The position numbers were made by a program, and so were the translations under genes. DNA of 64,000 nt from Photobacterium sp. GB-56 (lineage in GTDB: Bacteria > Pseudomonadota > Gammaproteobacteria > Enterobacterales > Vibrionaceae): the NCBI RefSeq assembly GCF_003026105.1, contig NZ_PYNW01000001.1:310001-374000 (forward strand). The letters run 5' to 3'. Below the pieces are notes generated by a model, which had not been told where the DNA came from, searched no databases, and saw only the letters and a list, made by a program, of their open reading frames with translations. Shown here in pieces: positions 8,895 through 19,468 of the stretch (the stretch's first letter is position 1; each line of letters starts with the position of its first letter).

Positions 8895-9422
8895 TTAAGC
8901 GGCGTGATAAAGCTCAGAAGTTCGCTTTGCATGAATAAGCGAAGCATATAAGGTTTTTGGTGATGCCGAGATAGGACGAGGCTCTTCTGGTGGAAGCTTG
9001 CGACGTTCGTGTACTGAAAGGTTGTGAAAGATATCTTCAGGTAATCCTTTAGTGTTCTCTGCTGGGAACGTTAACGCTGTGGGTTGCAGGCCGTGTAGTA
9101 AACGGGTACTCGCAATACCTGATTCATGGAAAGCTTTTGCCTGATCCGCAGAGCGTTGGTAACAATGTTTTGATGTGGTCAGCGGTTGAGGAAAAGGTAG
9201 CTCAAAATAAGCACGTAGTTGTTGCTCTGTTTGAATCTGCTCAGGCTCGTTATCTTGCGGTGTGTTTTCCATTAATTCAGAAGATAGCAATGCAAGCATT
9301 AATGAGAAATCAGCACGACGACCAGATTCAACCGCTTGGTTGAGTCCTGTACCGAGCTGGATCTCATTGATCAGCATATTATCTAAAGAAATGTGTTGCA
9401 TGGAAAAGTAAGCCTTAATCAT
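8895..9422 (-). CDS. VC2046/SO_2500-type conserved protein, function unknown
   Basis: A 175-residue soluble protein. The segment ISLDNMLINEIQLGTGLNQA, followed by VESGRRADFSLMLALLSSEL, is what I recall from the Vibrio/Shewanella family named after VC2046 and SO_2500. It has no signal peptide, membrane helix or recognised catalytic motif. A second in-frame Met at 9401 (MQHISLDN) is an equally plausible start. The C-terminus is Pro/Arg-rich (RRKLPPEEPRPISASPKTLY). Monocistronic; no function can be assigned. Confidence 0.65.
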   Translation of the reverse strand: MIKAYFSMQHISLDNMLINEIQLGTGLNQAVESGRRADFSLMLALLSSELMENTPQDNEPEQIQTEQQLRAYFELPFPQPLTTSKHCYQRSADQAKAFHESGIASTRLLHGLQPTALTFPAENTKGLPEDIFHNLSVHERRKLPPEEPRPISASPKTLYASLIHAKRTSELYHAA

Positions 9423-9485
9423 AGTGATAGTCTTTATATCGACATCAATGCCAAGAGCTTTAATTTTTTATATTATTAATAAAAA

Positions 9486-9521
9486 TAAAAAAGCCCTGTC
9501 GTGATAACACGACAGGGCTTT
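9486..9521 (-). terminator. Rho-independent terminator of the ATP-grasp cluster
   Basis: A perfect 14-bp stem AAAGCCCTGTCGTG / CACGACAGGGCTTT with a 4-nt loop. On the minus strand a T-rich run follows, directly after the ATP-grasp gene stop at 9544. Confidence 0.9.
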
Positions 9522-9543
9522 CAAAAGGTATTAACCGAGAAGA

Positions 9544-10518
9544 TTAAAACTTAGGTTTGACACCGAACTGGTGAGCAGCATAAGCGACACGCTCTTCAGG
9601 TGTTGGCGTATGTGCAGAAGTACCGATATTTTCAATATGGCGAAGGCGAGGGAGTAAACCACAACCATTTGCAATTTGAATGGCCAATCCTGGTCGAGCA
9701 TTTAGCTCTAGCACCATAGGGCCTTTCACTTTGTCTAACACCATATCTGTACCCATGTAGCCTAAGCCTGTCATTTCCCAAGCACTCGCAGCAAGCGTTA
9801 GTAGCTTGTTCCAATTAGGTACTTGAAGCTCGCTGAGTAAACGATCAGTATCTGGGTGGTGTTCAATTGGCTGATTAAATTGAACTGCTCGTACCGCTTT
9901 ACCTGACGCGATATCAATCCCGACACCGACAGCACCTTGGTGCAAGTTTGCTTTGCCATCGGACGCAGAGGTCGAACAACGCATCATCGCCATCACAGGA
10001 TAGCCTTTAAATACGATGACACGAACATCAGGTACACCTTCAAAACTAAAGCCATCAAAAACATTATCAAATTGGATCAAGTTTTCGACCATGGCGACAT
10101 CATTTTTACCACCCAACGAGAATAGTCCCGCGAGGGTATTGGTAATATGACGTTCAACATCTTGTTTATTGATTTCTGCACCAGACGGTTTTACATAAAT
10201 ACCGTCTTTGTGCTTAACAATAACTAAAATGCCTTTACCGCCCGAGCCTTGTGCGGGCTTAATCACAAATCCAGGCCAATCTTTTACCATATCGTGGATT
10301 TTTTTTACTGAGCCTTGGCTATCGATAACACCGATCAAATCAGGAACGGTTGCACCGGCTTGTTGGGCGATAAATTTTGTTTTTAATTTATCATCAACAA
10401 GAGGATAAAGGCTGCGATCATTATAGCGACCAATGTAGCTATGATTACGCTTGTTCATCCCCATGATGCCACGTTCTTTCAGCTTGTTTGGTGAAGTAAA
10501 ACGTGCAAGTAAATTCAT
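9544..10518 (-). CDS. RimK-related ATP-grasp ligase (alpha-L-glutamate ligase-like)
   Basis: A 324-residue ATP-grasp enzyme. Visible landmarks are the ATP-binding strand-loop FVIKPAQGSGGKGILVI (about residues 85-101) and the Mg-binding end VLELNARPGLAIQIANG (about 272-288). It matches the family annotated as alpha-L-glutamate ligase-like, related to RimK, which adds glutamates to ribosomal protein S6. Enzymes of this fold join an amine to an acyl-phosphate made from ATP; the substrate here is unknown. Three bases separate its ATG from the stop of the transglutaminase/7TM gene, so it is the last gene of a three-gene operon with a strong terminator behind it. Confidence 0.85.
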   Translation of the reverse strand: MNLLARFTSPNKLKERGIMGMNKRNHSYIGRYNDRSLYPLVDDKLKTKFIAQQAGATVPDLIGVIDSQGSVKKIHDMVKDWPGFVIKPAQGSGGKGILVIVKHKDGIYVKPSGAEINKQDVERHITNTLAGLFSLGGKNDVAMVENLIQFDNVFDGFSFEGVPDVRVIVFKGYPVMAMMRCSTSASDGKANLHQGAVGVGIDIASGKAVRAVQFNQPIEHHPDTDRLLSELQVPNWNKLLTLAASAWEMTGLGYMGTDMVLDKVKGPMVLELNARPGLAIQIANGCGLLPRLRHIENIGTSAHTPTPEERVAYAAHQFGVKPKF

Positions 10519-10521
10519 CGA

Positions 10522-12030
10522 TTAATCCTCAGTTAGCGGCTTAAAACGACGAAGTTCACTTAAACGATAACCTGTGTAGTTACCTAGCATTAGGATGGCA
10601 GCTAGAATGATGAACTGCACACCAATGAAGTTAAATGTTAGGTGACGGATCATAGGGTTCGTCATTGCAAGGTACACAAGGATCGCAGTGAGTAGTGAAC
10701 CACCACCTTGTACGAAGACTTCTTTCGCCCCTTCTTCTTCCCATAGAATCGACATACGTTCGATAGTCCATGACAAGATGATCATTGGGAAGAAGGTAAT
10801 TGTTAGACCTTCAATAAGACCAATCTTAAAGGCAACAACCGTGAATATTGAAATGATCAATATTACGGTAATAATTACCGCGGATATTCGTGAGACTAAG
10901 AGCAAGTTCAATTTCGATAAATAACTTCGAATAATTAAACCTGTACCAACAATCAATAAGAAACCAACAATACCCGTTAATAATTGTGTTTGGACAAACG
11001 CAACCGCGATTAACACTGGCATGAAAGTACCAGAGGTTTTCAAGCCAATAATCACGCGAAGGAATACCACAATCAGGGCACCAATAGGAACAAGCATAAT
11101 GGTTTTAAACATTGCTTGTTCTTCGAGTGGTAATGAGTGGATTGAGAAGTTTAATAAGTCTTCGGCTTTAATCTTCTCTTGCGTAGCACGCTGTGGTGTG
11201 ATGTCTTGAGCAATGATAGAAAAACTAATATTAGAATTTCGACCACCAACAACATCTAGCATCGCACTGCCTTGTTGGTTCCAAATCATTACATCCGAAG
11301 GTTTGCCTTCTTCGCCAGTAGTCAGATTAAAGAGCTTCCAACTATTGTTATCCCACACTTCAACCATCGGCATCACTGTTTGGCGACGACGACCATCTTC
11401 AAGTTTTAAACCGCTAACAATACGCGAATGGATACCTTCAAGTGAAAGTAAATTCGTAATGGCTTCTTGCGGACTCATAGAATCAAGTAACACAGATGCG
11501 TTTTGGTTTTGTTTATCTTGTAATTGGCGAATAAGCTCACGGGCAAACGTGGTGTTGTTCGCAGATAAATTACGCGCCTGTGTTAACAGTGCTGTTGCTG
11601 CTGTTTGTTGTGGGTTACTTAAACTAACCGCTGCAGGTTCACCTTTAGGTGGGATCTCTTTGTACTGCGCTTGATCATCAACAAGAAGCTGAGTTTTGTA
11701 GTAAAGCACTTGCTTACCCATTGCGGTACGCGTAGCCCAGTCAGCTTGGTGACCTTCTTTCGTATCATGAATAAGTACAGAGTAGCCAGGAGGAGACGAC
11801 GTACTTTCATCAATTAAGGTAAAGCCTTCCTGTGTTTCAGGCGTGGCCATTTTAACTTGTACAGGATCACCAACAGCATCGAATTGAACACGTGCTTCAA
11901 CTTCCCACACTGCACGCTCTTCGCCTGGTGTCCACGGCACACCGTAGACATCGTGGCGATACATGCTCAACCCTAAACCTGCAATAATAAGCAGTGAAAT
12001 AAGGATATAAAAAGGTACTCTAGACGTCAT
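10522..12030 (-). CDS. inactive transglutaminase-like / 7TM membrane protein (UUP1 family)
   Basis: A 502-residue inner-membrane protein. A signal anchor (FYILISLLIIAGLGLSMY) lies at about residues 6-23. A periplasmic region at about 25-300 includes a transglutaminase-like domain near 170-270 (SPQEAITNLLSLEGIHSRIV); I do not see an intact Cys-His-Asp triad there. About seven membrane helices span 310-490. The family is known as an inactive transglutaminase fused to 7TM segments and is found beside RimK-like ATP-grasp ligases and retropepsin-like proteases, exactly as here. It may bind a periplasmic peptide and link the lipoprotein protease outside to the ligase inside; that is inference. Confidence 0.8.
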   Translation of the reverse strand: MTSRVPFYILISLLIIAGLGLSMYRHDVYGVPWTPGEERAVWEVEARVQFDAVGDPVQVKMATPETQEGFTLIDESTSSPPGYSVLIHDTKEGHQADWATRTAMGKQVLYYKTQLLVDDQAQYKEIPPKGEPAAVSLSNPQQTAATALLTQARNLSANNTTFARELIRQLQDKQNQNASVLLDSMSPQEAITNLLSLEGIHSRIVSGLKLEDGRRRQTVMPMVEVWDNNSWKLFNLTTGEEGKPSDVMIWNQQGSAMLDVVGGRNSNISFSIIAQDITPQRATQEKIKAEDLLNFSIHSLPLEEQAMFKTIMLVPIGALIVVFLRVIIGLKTSGTFMPVLIAVAFVQTQLLTGIVGFLLIVGTGLIIRSYLSKLNLLLVSRISAVIITVILIISIFTVVAFKIGLIEGLTITFFPMIILSWTIERMSILWEEEGAKEVFVQGGGSLLTAILVYLAMTNPMIRHLTFNFIGVQFIILAAILMLGNYTGYRLSELRRFKPLTED

Positions 12031-12044
12031 GACATCCTCATCAT

Positions 12045-12854
12045 TTATTTATTAGCACTAACTGGCTCTGGTTTTGGCTCAGTTTTTCCTTGAACAAATT
12101 CTTTACCCACATCAACGAGTGCAATGTCTTTAAAGAACTCACGACCTAATAAAACAGGGAAATCCATCTTAGTTCGATCTGCAAGCGTGAATTGCGCTTT
12201 TTCATGTAAATTGCCAAGCGTGATCCAAGCTTCAATTACAGGGCGACGTACCGCATCTTCTGAAGTTGATTGACGGATACGAACCCAACGCAGAATAGGT
12301 GCTTCGATAGTTTCAGGTGTTGCTTTATCGTTTTGTGCTTTTTCTTCTGGTGTATCTTCTGCTGAATCATGACTCAGGTTAAAACGTACCCATTCTTTTC
12401 CATCTCGTTCAAAAGTTTGTACATCAACAGCATTTAAAGAAGAGGTGGTTGCACCTGTATCGACACGTGCTTTAAAGAATGATTTAACCGAATCAAGCCA
12501 AACCCACTCTTCCTGACCAAGGATAGCTTTACCATTGGCTTGGGTTGGATTATCTTCAATTTTTGGCTCAACAGGCACTCGAACAATTTGTTTTTCAACA
12601 ATAACTTTAGGCTTTTCTAGGCTTTTTTGCTTAATAAACTTTAGATCTTTAGATATAGACGCTAATTTACTTTCGAGTTCGGTAATATATTGCTGTTGTG
12701 AATCCATTCGGGTAGAAACAGTATCTAATTGAGAATTAATATTCTGTTCTACGTTGCTGATCGCTGCCAAGGTTTCTTGATGATCTTGAGGCTGCGTGTT
12801 TGAACACCCTGTCAGTATTGCAATTGTGATTAATGGTACGCTGAAGCGAAGCAT
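12045..12854 (-). CDS. lipoprotein retropepsin-like protease ('ATP-dependent zinc protease' family)
   Basis: About 269 residues. A lipoprotein signal ends in LTGCSN, so the protein is lipid-anchored. A coiled-coil stretch (about residues 28-80) precedes a C-terminal domain of the Pfam family called putative ATP-dependent zinc protease. Its active-site-like motif FKARVDTGATTSSLNA is that of retropepsin-like aspartic proteases, and FPVLLGREFFKDIALVDVG closes the domain. Two consecutive ATGs (12857 and 12854) are possible; the second has better spacing to AGGAG (five bases), so I chose it. First gene of the operon, 14 bp before the 7TM gene. Substrate unknown. Confidence 0.8.
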   Translation of the reverse strand: MLRFSVPLITIAILTGCSNTQPQDHQETLAAISNVEQNINSQLDTVSTRMDSQQQYITELESKLASISKDLKFIKQKSLEKPKVIVEKQIVRVPVEPKIEDNPTQANGKAILGQEEWVWLDSVKSFFKARVDTGATTSSLNAVDVQTFERDGKEWVRFNLSHDSAEDTPEEKAQNDKATPETIEAPILRWVRIRQSTSEDAVRRPVIEAWITLGNLHEKAQFTLADRTKMDFPVLLGREFFKDIALVDVGKEFVQGKTEPKPEPVSANK

Positions 12855-12905
12855 CATATCTCCTATGTGCGTCTATTTTCTAATGTCGACCGTAGTTTAC
12901 CTTAC

Positions 12906-12929
12906 AAAAAGGGATGCGAACAGCATCCC
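12906..12929 (-). terminator. Rho-independent terminator of cmoAB
   Basis: Stem GGGATGC / GCATCCC with a 5-nt loop. On the minus strand five T residues follow. It lies just after the cmoB stop at 12941. Confidence 0.85.
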
Positions 12930-12940
12930 AGTGTCAGTTA

Positions 12941-13915
12941 CTAGTCAGGATTGCGGGCTATTAAAACCGCACGTTTTGGTGCTGGATATCCTTCGATAGT
13001 TTTTGACGGATTTTCTGGATCTAAATATTCCGGAAGGGAATTATTTGTCATCCAATCTGTCGTTCTTTGCTCATCTGTTGTTGTTATATTCTCATCAACA
13101 ATACGCACATCAACAAAGCCACATTTTTCCATCCACACTTTTAATGCTTTTGCTGATGGGAAGAAATAAACATTGTGCATTTGGGCGTAGCGGTGAGTTG
13201 GAACCAATACCGCATTTTCATCACCATCAATCACCAATGTTTCTAGAATGACTTCACCGCCTTTACGCAGCTGATTCTTTAACTGAATAATGTGATCGAG
13301 CGGTGAACGACGGTGGTACAGGACTCCCATACTAAATACCGTATCAAATGCTTTTAATTCGGGCAGATCTTCAATACCTAATGGTAATAAGAATGCGCGA
13401 TCATCGTTGCCCATTAATCGCTTAATGGCTTCAAATTGAATTAAAAATAAGCTTGATGGGTCGATACCGACGGTAAGCTTTGCACCTTCACCCAGCATGC
13501 GCCACATATGATAGCCATTACCACAGCCTACATCTAATACGCTACGGCCTTTTAGTGGTGTAATGTGAGGCAGTACACGATCCCATTTCCAATCTGAGCG
13601 CCATTCCGTATCGATATGAATATCGTGCATAGTAAATGGGCCTTTACGCCAAGGGTGAAGCAAACGTAATAGACTTTCTAAACGTTTTTTCTCACCATCG
13701 GCAATCGGGACTTCATTACGAACACTGACTTCATTTTTTAAATCAATAATATCGGGTTTATCGGTTGGGAACTTTTGCAATGCGCGAACCCAACGAGCCA
13801 TATCACCGTGCTCTCTATTTTCCCAATCACTTAATTGTTTAGGTAGAGTATTTAGCCATGGACGTAATGTTTCATGCTGGGCAAGAAGCTGATAAAAATC
13901 AGAAAAACTAAACAT
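12941..13915 (-). CDS. cmoB: tRNA U34 carboxymethyltransferase CmoB
   Basis: A 324-residue enzyme (E. coli 323). CmoB transfers the carboxymethyl group of carboxy-SAM to 5-hydroxyuridine-34 of certain tRNAs, giving cmo5U, which widens wobble decoding. The Rossmann SAM-type motif is [16 protein letters not shown] (near residue 125), followed by [14 protein letters not shown] and [20 protein letters not shown] took the ATG at 13915 ([11 protein letters not shown]) because it aligns with the E. coli N-terminus; a TTG nine bases upstream is also in frame. It follows cmoA with a short gap, as in E. coli. Confidence 0.96.
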   Translation of the reverse strand: MFSFSDFYQLLAQHETLRPWLNTLPKQLSDWENREHGDMARWVRALQKFPTDKPDIIDLKNEVSVRNEVPIADGEKKRLESLLRLLHPWRKGPFTMHDIHIDTEWRSDWKWDRVLPHITPLKGRSVLDVGCGNGYHMWRMLGEGAKLTVGIDPSSLFLIQFEAIKRLMGNDDRAFLLPLGIEDLPELKAFDTVFSMGVLYHRRSPLDHIIQLKNQLRKGGEVILETLVIDGDENAVLVPTHRYAQMHNVYFFPSAKALKVWMEKCGFVDVRIVDENITTTDEQRTTDWMTNNSLPEYLDPENPSKTIEGYPAPKRAVLIARNPD

Positions 13916-13930
13916 ATGGAACAAAAAACC

Positions 13931-14662
<732 letters not shown>

Positions 14663-14830
14663 TCACGAACCTCATAATATATAAAGAACAGGGATCCATT
14701 GTACGTATTGAGCATCAAACCTTGCTGATACTCAGGCGATCCATCACCTTTGAAAGGTCGCGTATTGTAGAGAAAATAGCAGCATTTGTCTTTAATGATT
14801 TCTGATTTGTTCTTTGATTGATTATTTGCG

Positions 14831-15742
14831 TTATAGCAAAGAGATTTGTGGCGTACTTATTTCAGCTGCACTGGGTATAGCAAGTTCGGGGAGTGGCGAA
14901 AGAGTGTTGTTTTCGCTGATAAGGTGATCGCGTAACACATTATAAAGCCGACGGGCTGATTCAGGCGCAGCGTTATTGTCTGGGGTATGAATAAAGAGAT
15001 AGGGCGTTTTACCTTCTTTGATCCATAAAGGCAGTCGTTGTAGCCAGTTTTTAAAAAAAGGATCGTTACACGCATCATCAGGATGACCAATAAAGCGGAT
15101 CACAGGGTTATCAGCGGTTGCGATTGCATGAACTGGCACGCGAGGTTTCTTCTTTTGTGCATCAATCACCGCTTCTGTATTCGCTATGGCTGAAAATACA
15201 GGACGGCTATCCATAATAATGCGGTTACTGCCTTTTTCTAACAGCATTCGATTAAGTGCTTTTTCCTCTTCGCCTTTGGCAAAGAACGCAGGATGGCGAA
15301 CTTCGACACCGGTAGTAAAGTGGCGTGGAAACTGATCTAAAAAGGCATCGAGTAAGGGTAAATCGTGAGGACTAAACCTCGCAGGTAGCTGAATCATCCA
15401 TACGCCCGTTTTTTCCTCAACCGGCGACATGGTATTGAGAAAATCCACCAAGCTTTGATTACTATGACGAAGCTGCTGCTGATGTGTGATGGTTTGGGGA
15501 ATTTTAAAGGTAAATTTAAATCCACTGTCAGGTGTCGCACCGTTCCAATTTTTTACCGTCGTCATGCTCGGAATAGCGTAAAAGGTGGTATTTCCCTCGA
15601 CAGTATGAAATACCTCAGCATAGCGAGCTAAACGGTCACCATTTTTACAGCCTTTACCGTATATGCTTTGCTGCCAATGATTATGTGACCATTGAGATAA
15701 CCCAAGATATAACGGTAAAGATAAATCAGAAGGTGAAGACAT
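14831..15742 (-). CDS. yecE: DUF72-family protein YecE
   Basis: A 303-residue soluble protein of the DUF72 family, a TIM-barrel-like fold of unknown activity. Hallmarks are YLGLSQWSHNHWQQSIYG, FHTVEGNTTFYAIPS, FKFTFKIPQTITHQQ, VWMIQLPARFSP and PYLFIHTPDNNAAPESAR. The location beside cmoAB and aspS matches the E. coli yecE neighbourhood. The ATG at 15742 starts MSSPSDLSLPLYLGLSQ. No catalytic function can be assigned from the sequence. Confidence 0.88.
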   Translation of the reverse strand: MSSPSDLSLPLYLGLSQWSHNHWQQSIYGKGCKNGDRLARYAEVFHTVEGNTTFYAIPSMTTVKNWNGATPDSGFKFTFKIPQTITHQQQLRHSNQSLVDFLNTMSPVEEKTGVWMIQLPARFSPHDLPLLDAFLDQFPRHFTTGVEVRHPAFFAKGEEEKALNRMLLEKGSNRIIMDSRPVFSAIANTEAVIDAQKKKPRVPVHAIATADNPVIRFIGHPDDACNDPFFKNWLQRLPLWIKEGKTPYLFIHTPDNNAAPESARRLYNVLRDHLISENNTLSPLPELAIPSAAEISTPQISLL

Positions 15743-15910
15743 AATAAGACTTGGGTTTATTAAGTTGAGAGTGATGATTTATCTTACGTGATTTTGTTTG
15801 TAAAAGTCTAAATTGCCGTAGATATTTGGTCATAATAAGACTTTAAAGTCGTCATAACGAATTGGTGATGAATTACCGTCGGATCACTTCGCTTATTGAG
15901 CCTGTTTGGG

Positions 15911-16062
15911 TATAATGCCTCGTTATTTTTACCTCTTGGCCTTCTTGCTATCCAATTTAGACGATAAATTAGACAGCAAGCGGTCGGGATTGAATTCGCC
16001 TGACGTTTAGCGTTATCGACACTAAACGCAGGAATGTAAAGTATATAGATTGGGAATTTCTT
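15911..16062 (+). promoter_or_regulatory. aspS promoter -10 and structured 5' leader
   Basis: A perfect TATAAT at 15911-15916 is the best -10 candidate; I see no clear -35. The leader would be about 140 nt long and has two inverted repeats. The first pairs CTTGCT/AGCAAG and AATTTA/TAAATT around a 5-nt loop (15944-15980), with a symmetric 4x4 internal loop. The second pairs CGTTTAG/CTAAACG (16004-16028). Neither has a U-tract, so they are not plain terminators. Confidence 0.4.
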
Positions 16063-17853
16063 ATGCGCACCCATTATTGTGGACACCTGAACAAGTCCCT
16101 TGCAGGACAAACAGTCGATTTATGCGGCTGGGTAAACCGTCGTCGTGATTTAGGCGGCCTTATCTTTATTGATATGCGTGATCGCGAAGGTGTGGTTCAG
16201 GTTGTTATTGATCCTGATATGACTGAGATCTTCACACTAGCAAACCAATTACGTAACGAGTTTTGTATTCGCCTAACGGGTGAAGTGCGTGAGCGTCCTG
16301 AAAGCCAATGTAATAAAGACATGGCAACAGGTGAAGTTGAGGTTTATGCAACTGGCCTTGAAATCATTAACCGTTCTGACGCGTTACCGCTTGATTTCAA
16401 CCAAAAGAACTCTGAAGAGCAGCGTCTAAAGTACCGTTACTTAGATCTTCGTCGCCCAGAAATGAGCGATCGTATTAAGCTACGTGCAAAAGCATCAAGC
16501 TTCGTTCGTCGTTTCTTAGATGACAATGCATTCCTTGATATTGAAACACCAGTACTAACAAAAGCAACGCCAGAAGGCGCGCGTGATTACTTAGTACCAA
16601 GTCGTGTTCACAAAGGTAACTTCTACGCATTACCACAATCACCACAGCTATTTAAGCAGCTGCTAATGATGTCTGGTTTTGATCGTTACTACCAAATCGT
16701 TAAGTGTTTCCGTGATGAAGACTTACGTGCTGACCGTCAACCTGAATTTACTCAGATCGATATCGAAACATCTTTCATGACAGCTGAAGAAGTGCGTGCT
16801 GTAACTGAAAAGATGATCACTGAAATGTGGAAAGAGCTACTAAACGTAGACCTAGGCACATTCCCAATCATGTCTTTCGAAGAAGCCGCGCGTCGTTTCG
16901 GTTCTGATAAGCCAGATCTACGTAACCCACTTGAGCTAGTTGATGTTGCAGACATCGTTAAAGATGTTGATTTCAAAGTATTCTCAGGCCCAGCTAACGA
17001 CGAAAAAGGTCGTGTAGCGGTTATCCGTGTACCTGGTGGTGCTGAGCTAAGCCGTAAGCAAATCGACGAATACACTAAGTTCGTGGGTATCTATGGCGCG
17101 AAAGGCCTAGCATGGATGAAAGTTAACGATCGCGCTGCAGGTTTTGAAGGTGTTCAATCTCCTGTTGCGAAGTTCCTTAACGAAGAAGTGGTTGCTAATC
17201 TTCTTGAGCGCACTCAAGCAGAATCTGGCGACATCATTCTATTCGGTGCAGACAGCAAACGTGTTGTAACAGAAGCGATGGGCGCACTTCGTCTGAAACT
17301 AGGTGAAGATCTAGGTCTAACAGACAAGTCAGCATGGAAACCACTTTGGGTTGTTGATTTCCCAATGTTCGAAGAGAACGAAGATGGTTCACTATCTGCA
17401 ATGCACCACCCATTCACATCACCATTAAACCTAACACCAGAAGAGCTAGCGGCTAACCCTGCAGCAGCGCTATCAAATGCGTACGATATGGTAATCAATG
17501 GTTATGAAGTGGGCGGTGGTTCAGTACGTATCCATAACTCTGCTATGCAATCAACAGTATTTGATATCTTAGGTATCTCTGCTGATGAGCAACGTTTGAA
17601 GTTTGGTTTCCTACTTGACGCTCTGAAATTCGGTACGCCACCACACGCAGGTCTTGCGTTTGGTCTTGACCGTCTTGTAATGCTTCTTTGTGGTACAGAT
17701 AATATCCGTGATGTTATCGCGTTCCCTAAAACAACGGCAGCAGCATGTCTATTAACTGACGCGCCAAGCCTAGCAAACCCAGCAGCGCTAGAAGAATTAT
17801 CTATTGCCGTTAAAATTGCTAAGAAAGACGAAGAAGCAAAAGACGCAGAGTGA
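16063..17853 (+). CDS. aspS: aspartyl-tRNA synthetase
   Basis: A 596-residue class II aminoacyl-tRNA synthetase that charges tRNA-Asp. It has an N-terminal OB-fold anticodon-binding domain ([20 protein letters not shown]), class II motif 2 ([19 protein letters not shown]), the bacterial GAD insertion in the middle, and the motif 3 end [13 protein letters not shown]. Length matches the bacterial family (E. coli 590). The start ATG gives [20 protein letters not shown]. It stands alone behind a structured leader and is followed by a terminator, then yebC-ruvC. Confidence 0.98.
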   Translation: MRTHYCGHLNKSLAGQTVDLCGWVNRRRDLGGLIFIDMRDREGVVQVVIDPDMTEIFTLANQLRNEFCIRLTGEVRERPESQCNKDMATGEVEVYATGLEIINRSDALPLDFNQKNSEEQRLKYRYLDLRRPEMSDRIKLRAKASSFVRRFLDDNAFLDIETPVLTKATPEGARDYLVPSRVHKGNFYALPQSPQLFKQLLMMSGFDRYYQIVKCFRDEDLRADRQPEFTQIDIETSFMTAEEVRAVTEKMITEMWKELLNVDLGTFPIMSFEEAARRFGSDKPDLRNPLELVDVADIVKDVDFKVFSGPANDEKGRVAVIRVPGGAELSRKQIDEYTKFVGIYGAKGLAWMKVNDRAAGFEGVQSPVAKFLNEEVVANLLERTQAESGDIILFGADSKRVVTEAMGALRLKLGEDLGLTDKSAWKPLWVVDFPMFEENEDGSLSAMHHPFTSPLNLTPEELAANPAAALSNAYDMVINGYEVGGGSVRIHNSAMQSTVFDILGISADEQRLKFGFLLDALKFGTPPHAGLAFGLDRLVMLLCGTDNIRDVIAFPKTTAAACLLTDAPSLANPAALEELSIAVKIAKKDEEAKDAE

Positions 17854-17873
17854 TCTGATTAATTTGCTGTAAT

Positions 17874-17934
17874 AAAAGCCGATGACTTATTTGCCACTTT
17901 TTAGTGAACGCCTATAAGACATCGGCTTTTTTGT
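17874..17934 (+). terminator. Rho-independent terminator of aspS
   Basis: An 11-bp stem AAAAGCCGATG / CATCGGCTTTT with an extended loop, followed by a T-run, 20 bp after the aspS stop. Confidence 0.85.
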
Positions 17935-18057
17935 CTTTTGTTGATTCCTTTCTGCTGTCCATCTTATTTGGTAAAAGTGTTTTGTTCGCTTTAACCTCTT
18001 ATTTGGTTTATGTTTTCATGCAAGCAAAAAAATTAACATTGCCGGATTGGAGATAAC

Positions 18058-18804
18058 ATGGCTGGACACAGTAAATTTGCCAATATAAAACATCGTAAAG
18101 CAGCTCAAGATGCTAAACGCGGTAAAATTTTTACTAAGTTAATTCGTGAGATTACTGTAGCCGCTAAAGAAGGTGGCAGTGAGCCTGAGAATAATCCTCG
18201 ATTACGTGCTGCCATTGATAAAGCACTATCAAATAACATGACTCGAGATACTATCAACCGTGCAGTAACACGTGGTGCTGGTGGTGAAGGTGACGAAGGC
18301 GTAGAAACTGTCATTTATGAAGGTTACGGTCCTGCGGGTACGGCGGTAATGGTTGAGTGTTTAACGGATAACCGTAATCGAACAGTATCTGGCGTACGTC
18401 ATGCTTTCTCTAAAGCGGGGGGGAATCTTGGCACGGATGGCAGCGTAGGTTACCTTTTTGATAAAAAAGGCGTGATTTCTTATGCGGCGGGGTTAGATGA
18501 AGATGCTGTTATGGAAGTCGCGTTAGAGTCTGGCGCTGACGATATTGAAACTAATGACGATGGTTCAATCGATGTTTATACGACACCTGCAGATTTCGGT
18601 AGCGTGAAAGATGCATTAGATGCCGCAGGTTTTACAGCAGAAAATGCAGAAGTAACCTTAGTGCCATCAACGAAGGCTGAGTTAGATGCAACAACAGCAC
18701 CTAAACTATTACGCTTGATTGATGCATTAGAAGATTTGGATGACATTCAAGAAGTCTACCATAACGGTGACATGTCAGATGAAGTAGCAGCTACGCTTGA
18801 ATAA
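18058..18804 (+). CDS. yebC: YebC/PmpR-family protein
   Basis: A 248-residue YebC-family protein. The N-terminus [20 protein letters not shown] is the family signature, and [20 protein letters not shown] sits in the second domain. Members have been described as DNA-binding regulators and, more recently, as translation factors for difficult peptide stretches; the sequence cannot decide between them. It lies 22 bp upstream of ruvC, the usual Gammaproteobacteria arrangement. The ATG follows GGAGATAAC. Confidence 0.96.
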   Translation: MAGHSKFANIKHRKAAQDAKRGKIFTKLIREITVAAKEGGSEPENNPRLRAAIDKALSNNMTRDTINRAVTRGAGGEGDEGVETVIYEGYGPAGTAVMVECLTDNRNRTVSGVRHAFSKAGGNLGTDGSVGYLFDKKGVISYAAGLDEDAVMEVALESGADDIETNDDGSIDVYTTPADFGSVKDALDAAGFTAENAEVTLVPSTKAELDATTAPKLLRLIDALEDLDDIQEVYHNGDMSDEVAATLE

Positions 18805-18826
18805 TTGCTACTAATAGTAGTGAAAA

Positions 18827-19348
18827 ATGTCGATAATTTTAGGTATAGACCCCGGCTCTCGTATTACGGGGTACGGGGTAATTCGTCAGGTTGGACGTAA
18901 TTTAGAGTATTTAGGAAGCGGCTGTATTCGCACCTCAGAGCCTGGTATTCCTGGACGATTAAAGCAAATCTATGCAGGCGTGTCTGAAGTGATCACGCAA
19001 TTTCAGCCTGATTTTTTTGCCATTGAAGAAGTGTTCATGGGCAAAAATGCCAGCTCTGCGATTAAATTAGGTCAGGCGCGAGGCAGTGCAATTGTTGCAG
19101 CGGTAAATGCAGATTTGCCGGTCAGTGAATATGCCGCGCGATTGATCAAACAGGCGGTAGTCGGAAACGGTGGGGCAGATAAAGCGCAAGTACAACATAT
19201 GGTTTGTTCCGTATTAAAGCTAGCAGGTAAGCCTCAAGCTGATGCTGCTGATGCTTTAGCTGTTGCGATTTGTCACGCGCATACCTATAAAACCTTAGTG
19301 GCAATGGCAGGGAAAGCGACGGGAGCACGAAAGGGGCGTTATCGTTAA
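18827..19348 (+). CDS. ruvC: Holliday junction resolvase RuvC
   Basis: A 173-residue endonuclease (same length as E. coli) that cuts Holliday junctions during recombinational repair together with RuvAB. The four acidic active-site residues can be placed: Asp7 in [13 protein letters not shown], Glu in [14 protein letters not shown], and two Asp in [15 protein letters not shown] near residue 140. It follows yebC closely. Unusually, ruvA does not come next; a chemotaxis receptor gene lies between. Confidence 0.97.
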   Translation: MSIILGIDPGSRITGYGVIRQVGRNLEYLGSGCIRTSEPGIPGRLKQIYAGVSEVITQFQPDFFAIEEVFMGKNASSAIKLGQARGSAIVAAVNADLPVSEYAARLIKQAVVGNGGADKAQVQHMVCSVLKLAGKPQADAADALAVAICHAHTYKTLVAMAGKATGARKGRYR

Positions 19349-19468
19349 TAAGCTTACTATTATTAAAGATGAGACACTTAAGGCATATATTTATTAAGAT
19401 ATTTGTTATAGAAATGTTAACAATCTATAGTGGTCAGAGGTCTAACGATAATAAGCAAGGAAGTGATC

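Noticed and set aside
11213..11674. 153-residue plus-strand frame inside the transglutaminase/7TM gene
   Set aside because: Opposite-strand shadow; the minus-strand protein has clear domains and operon context.
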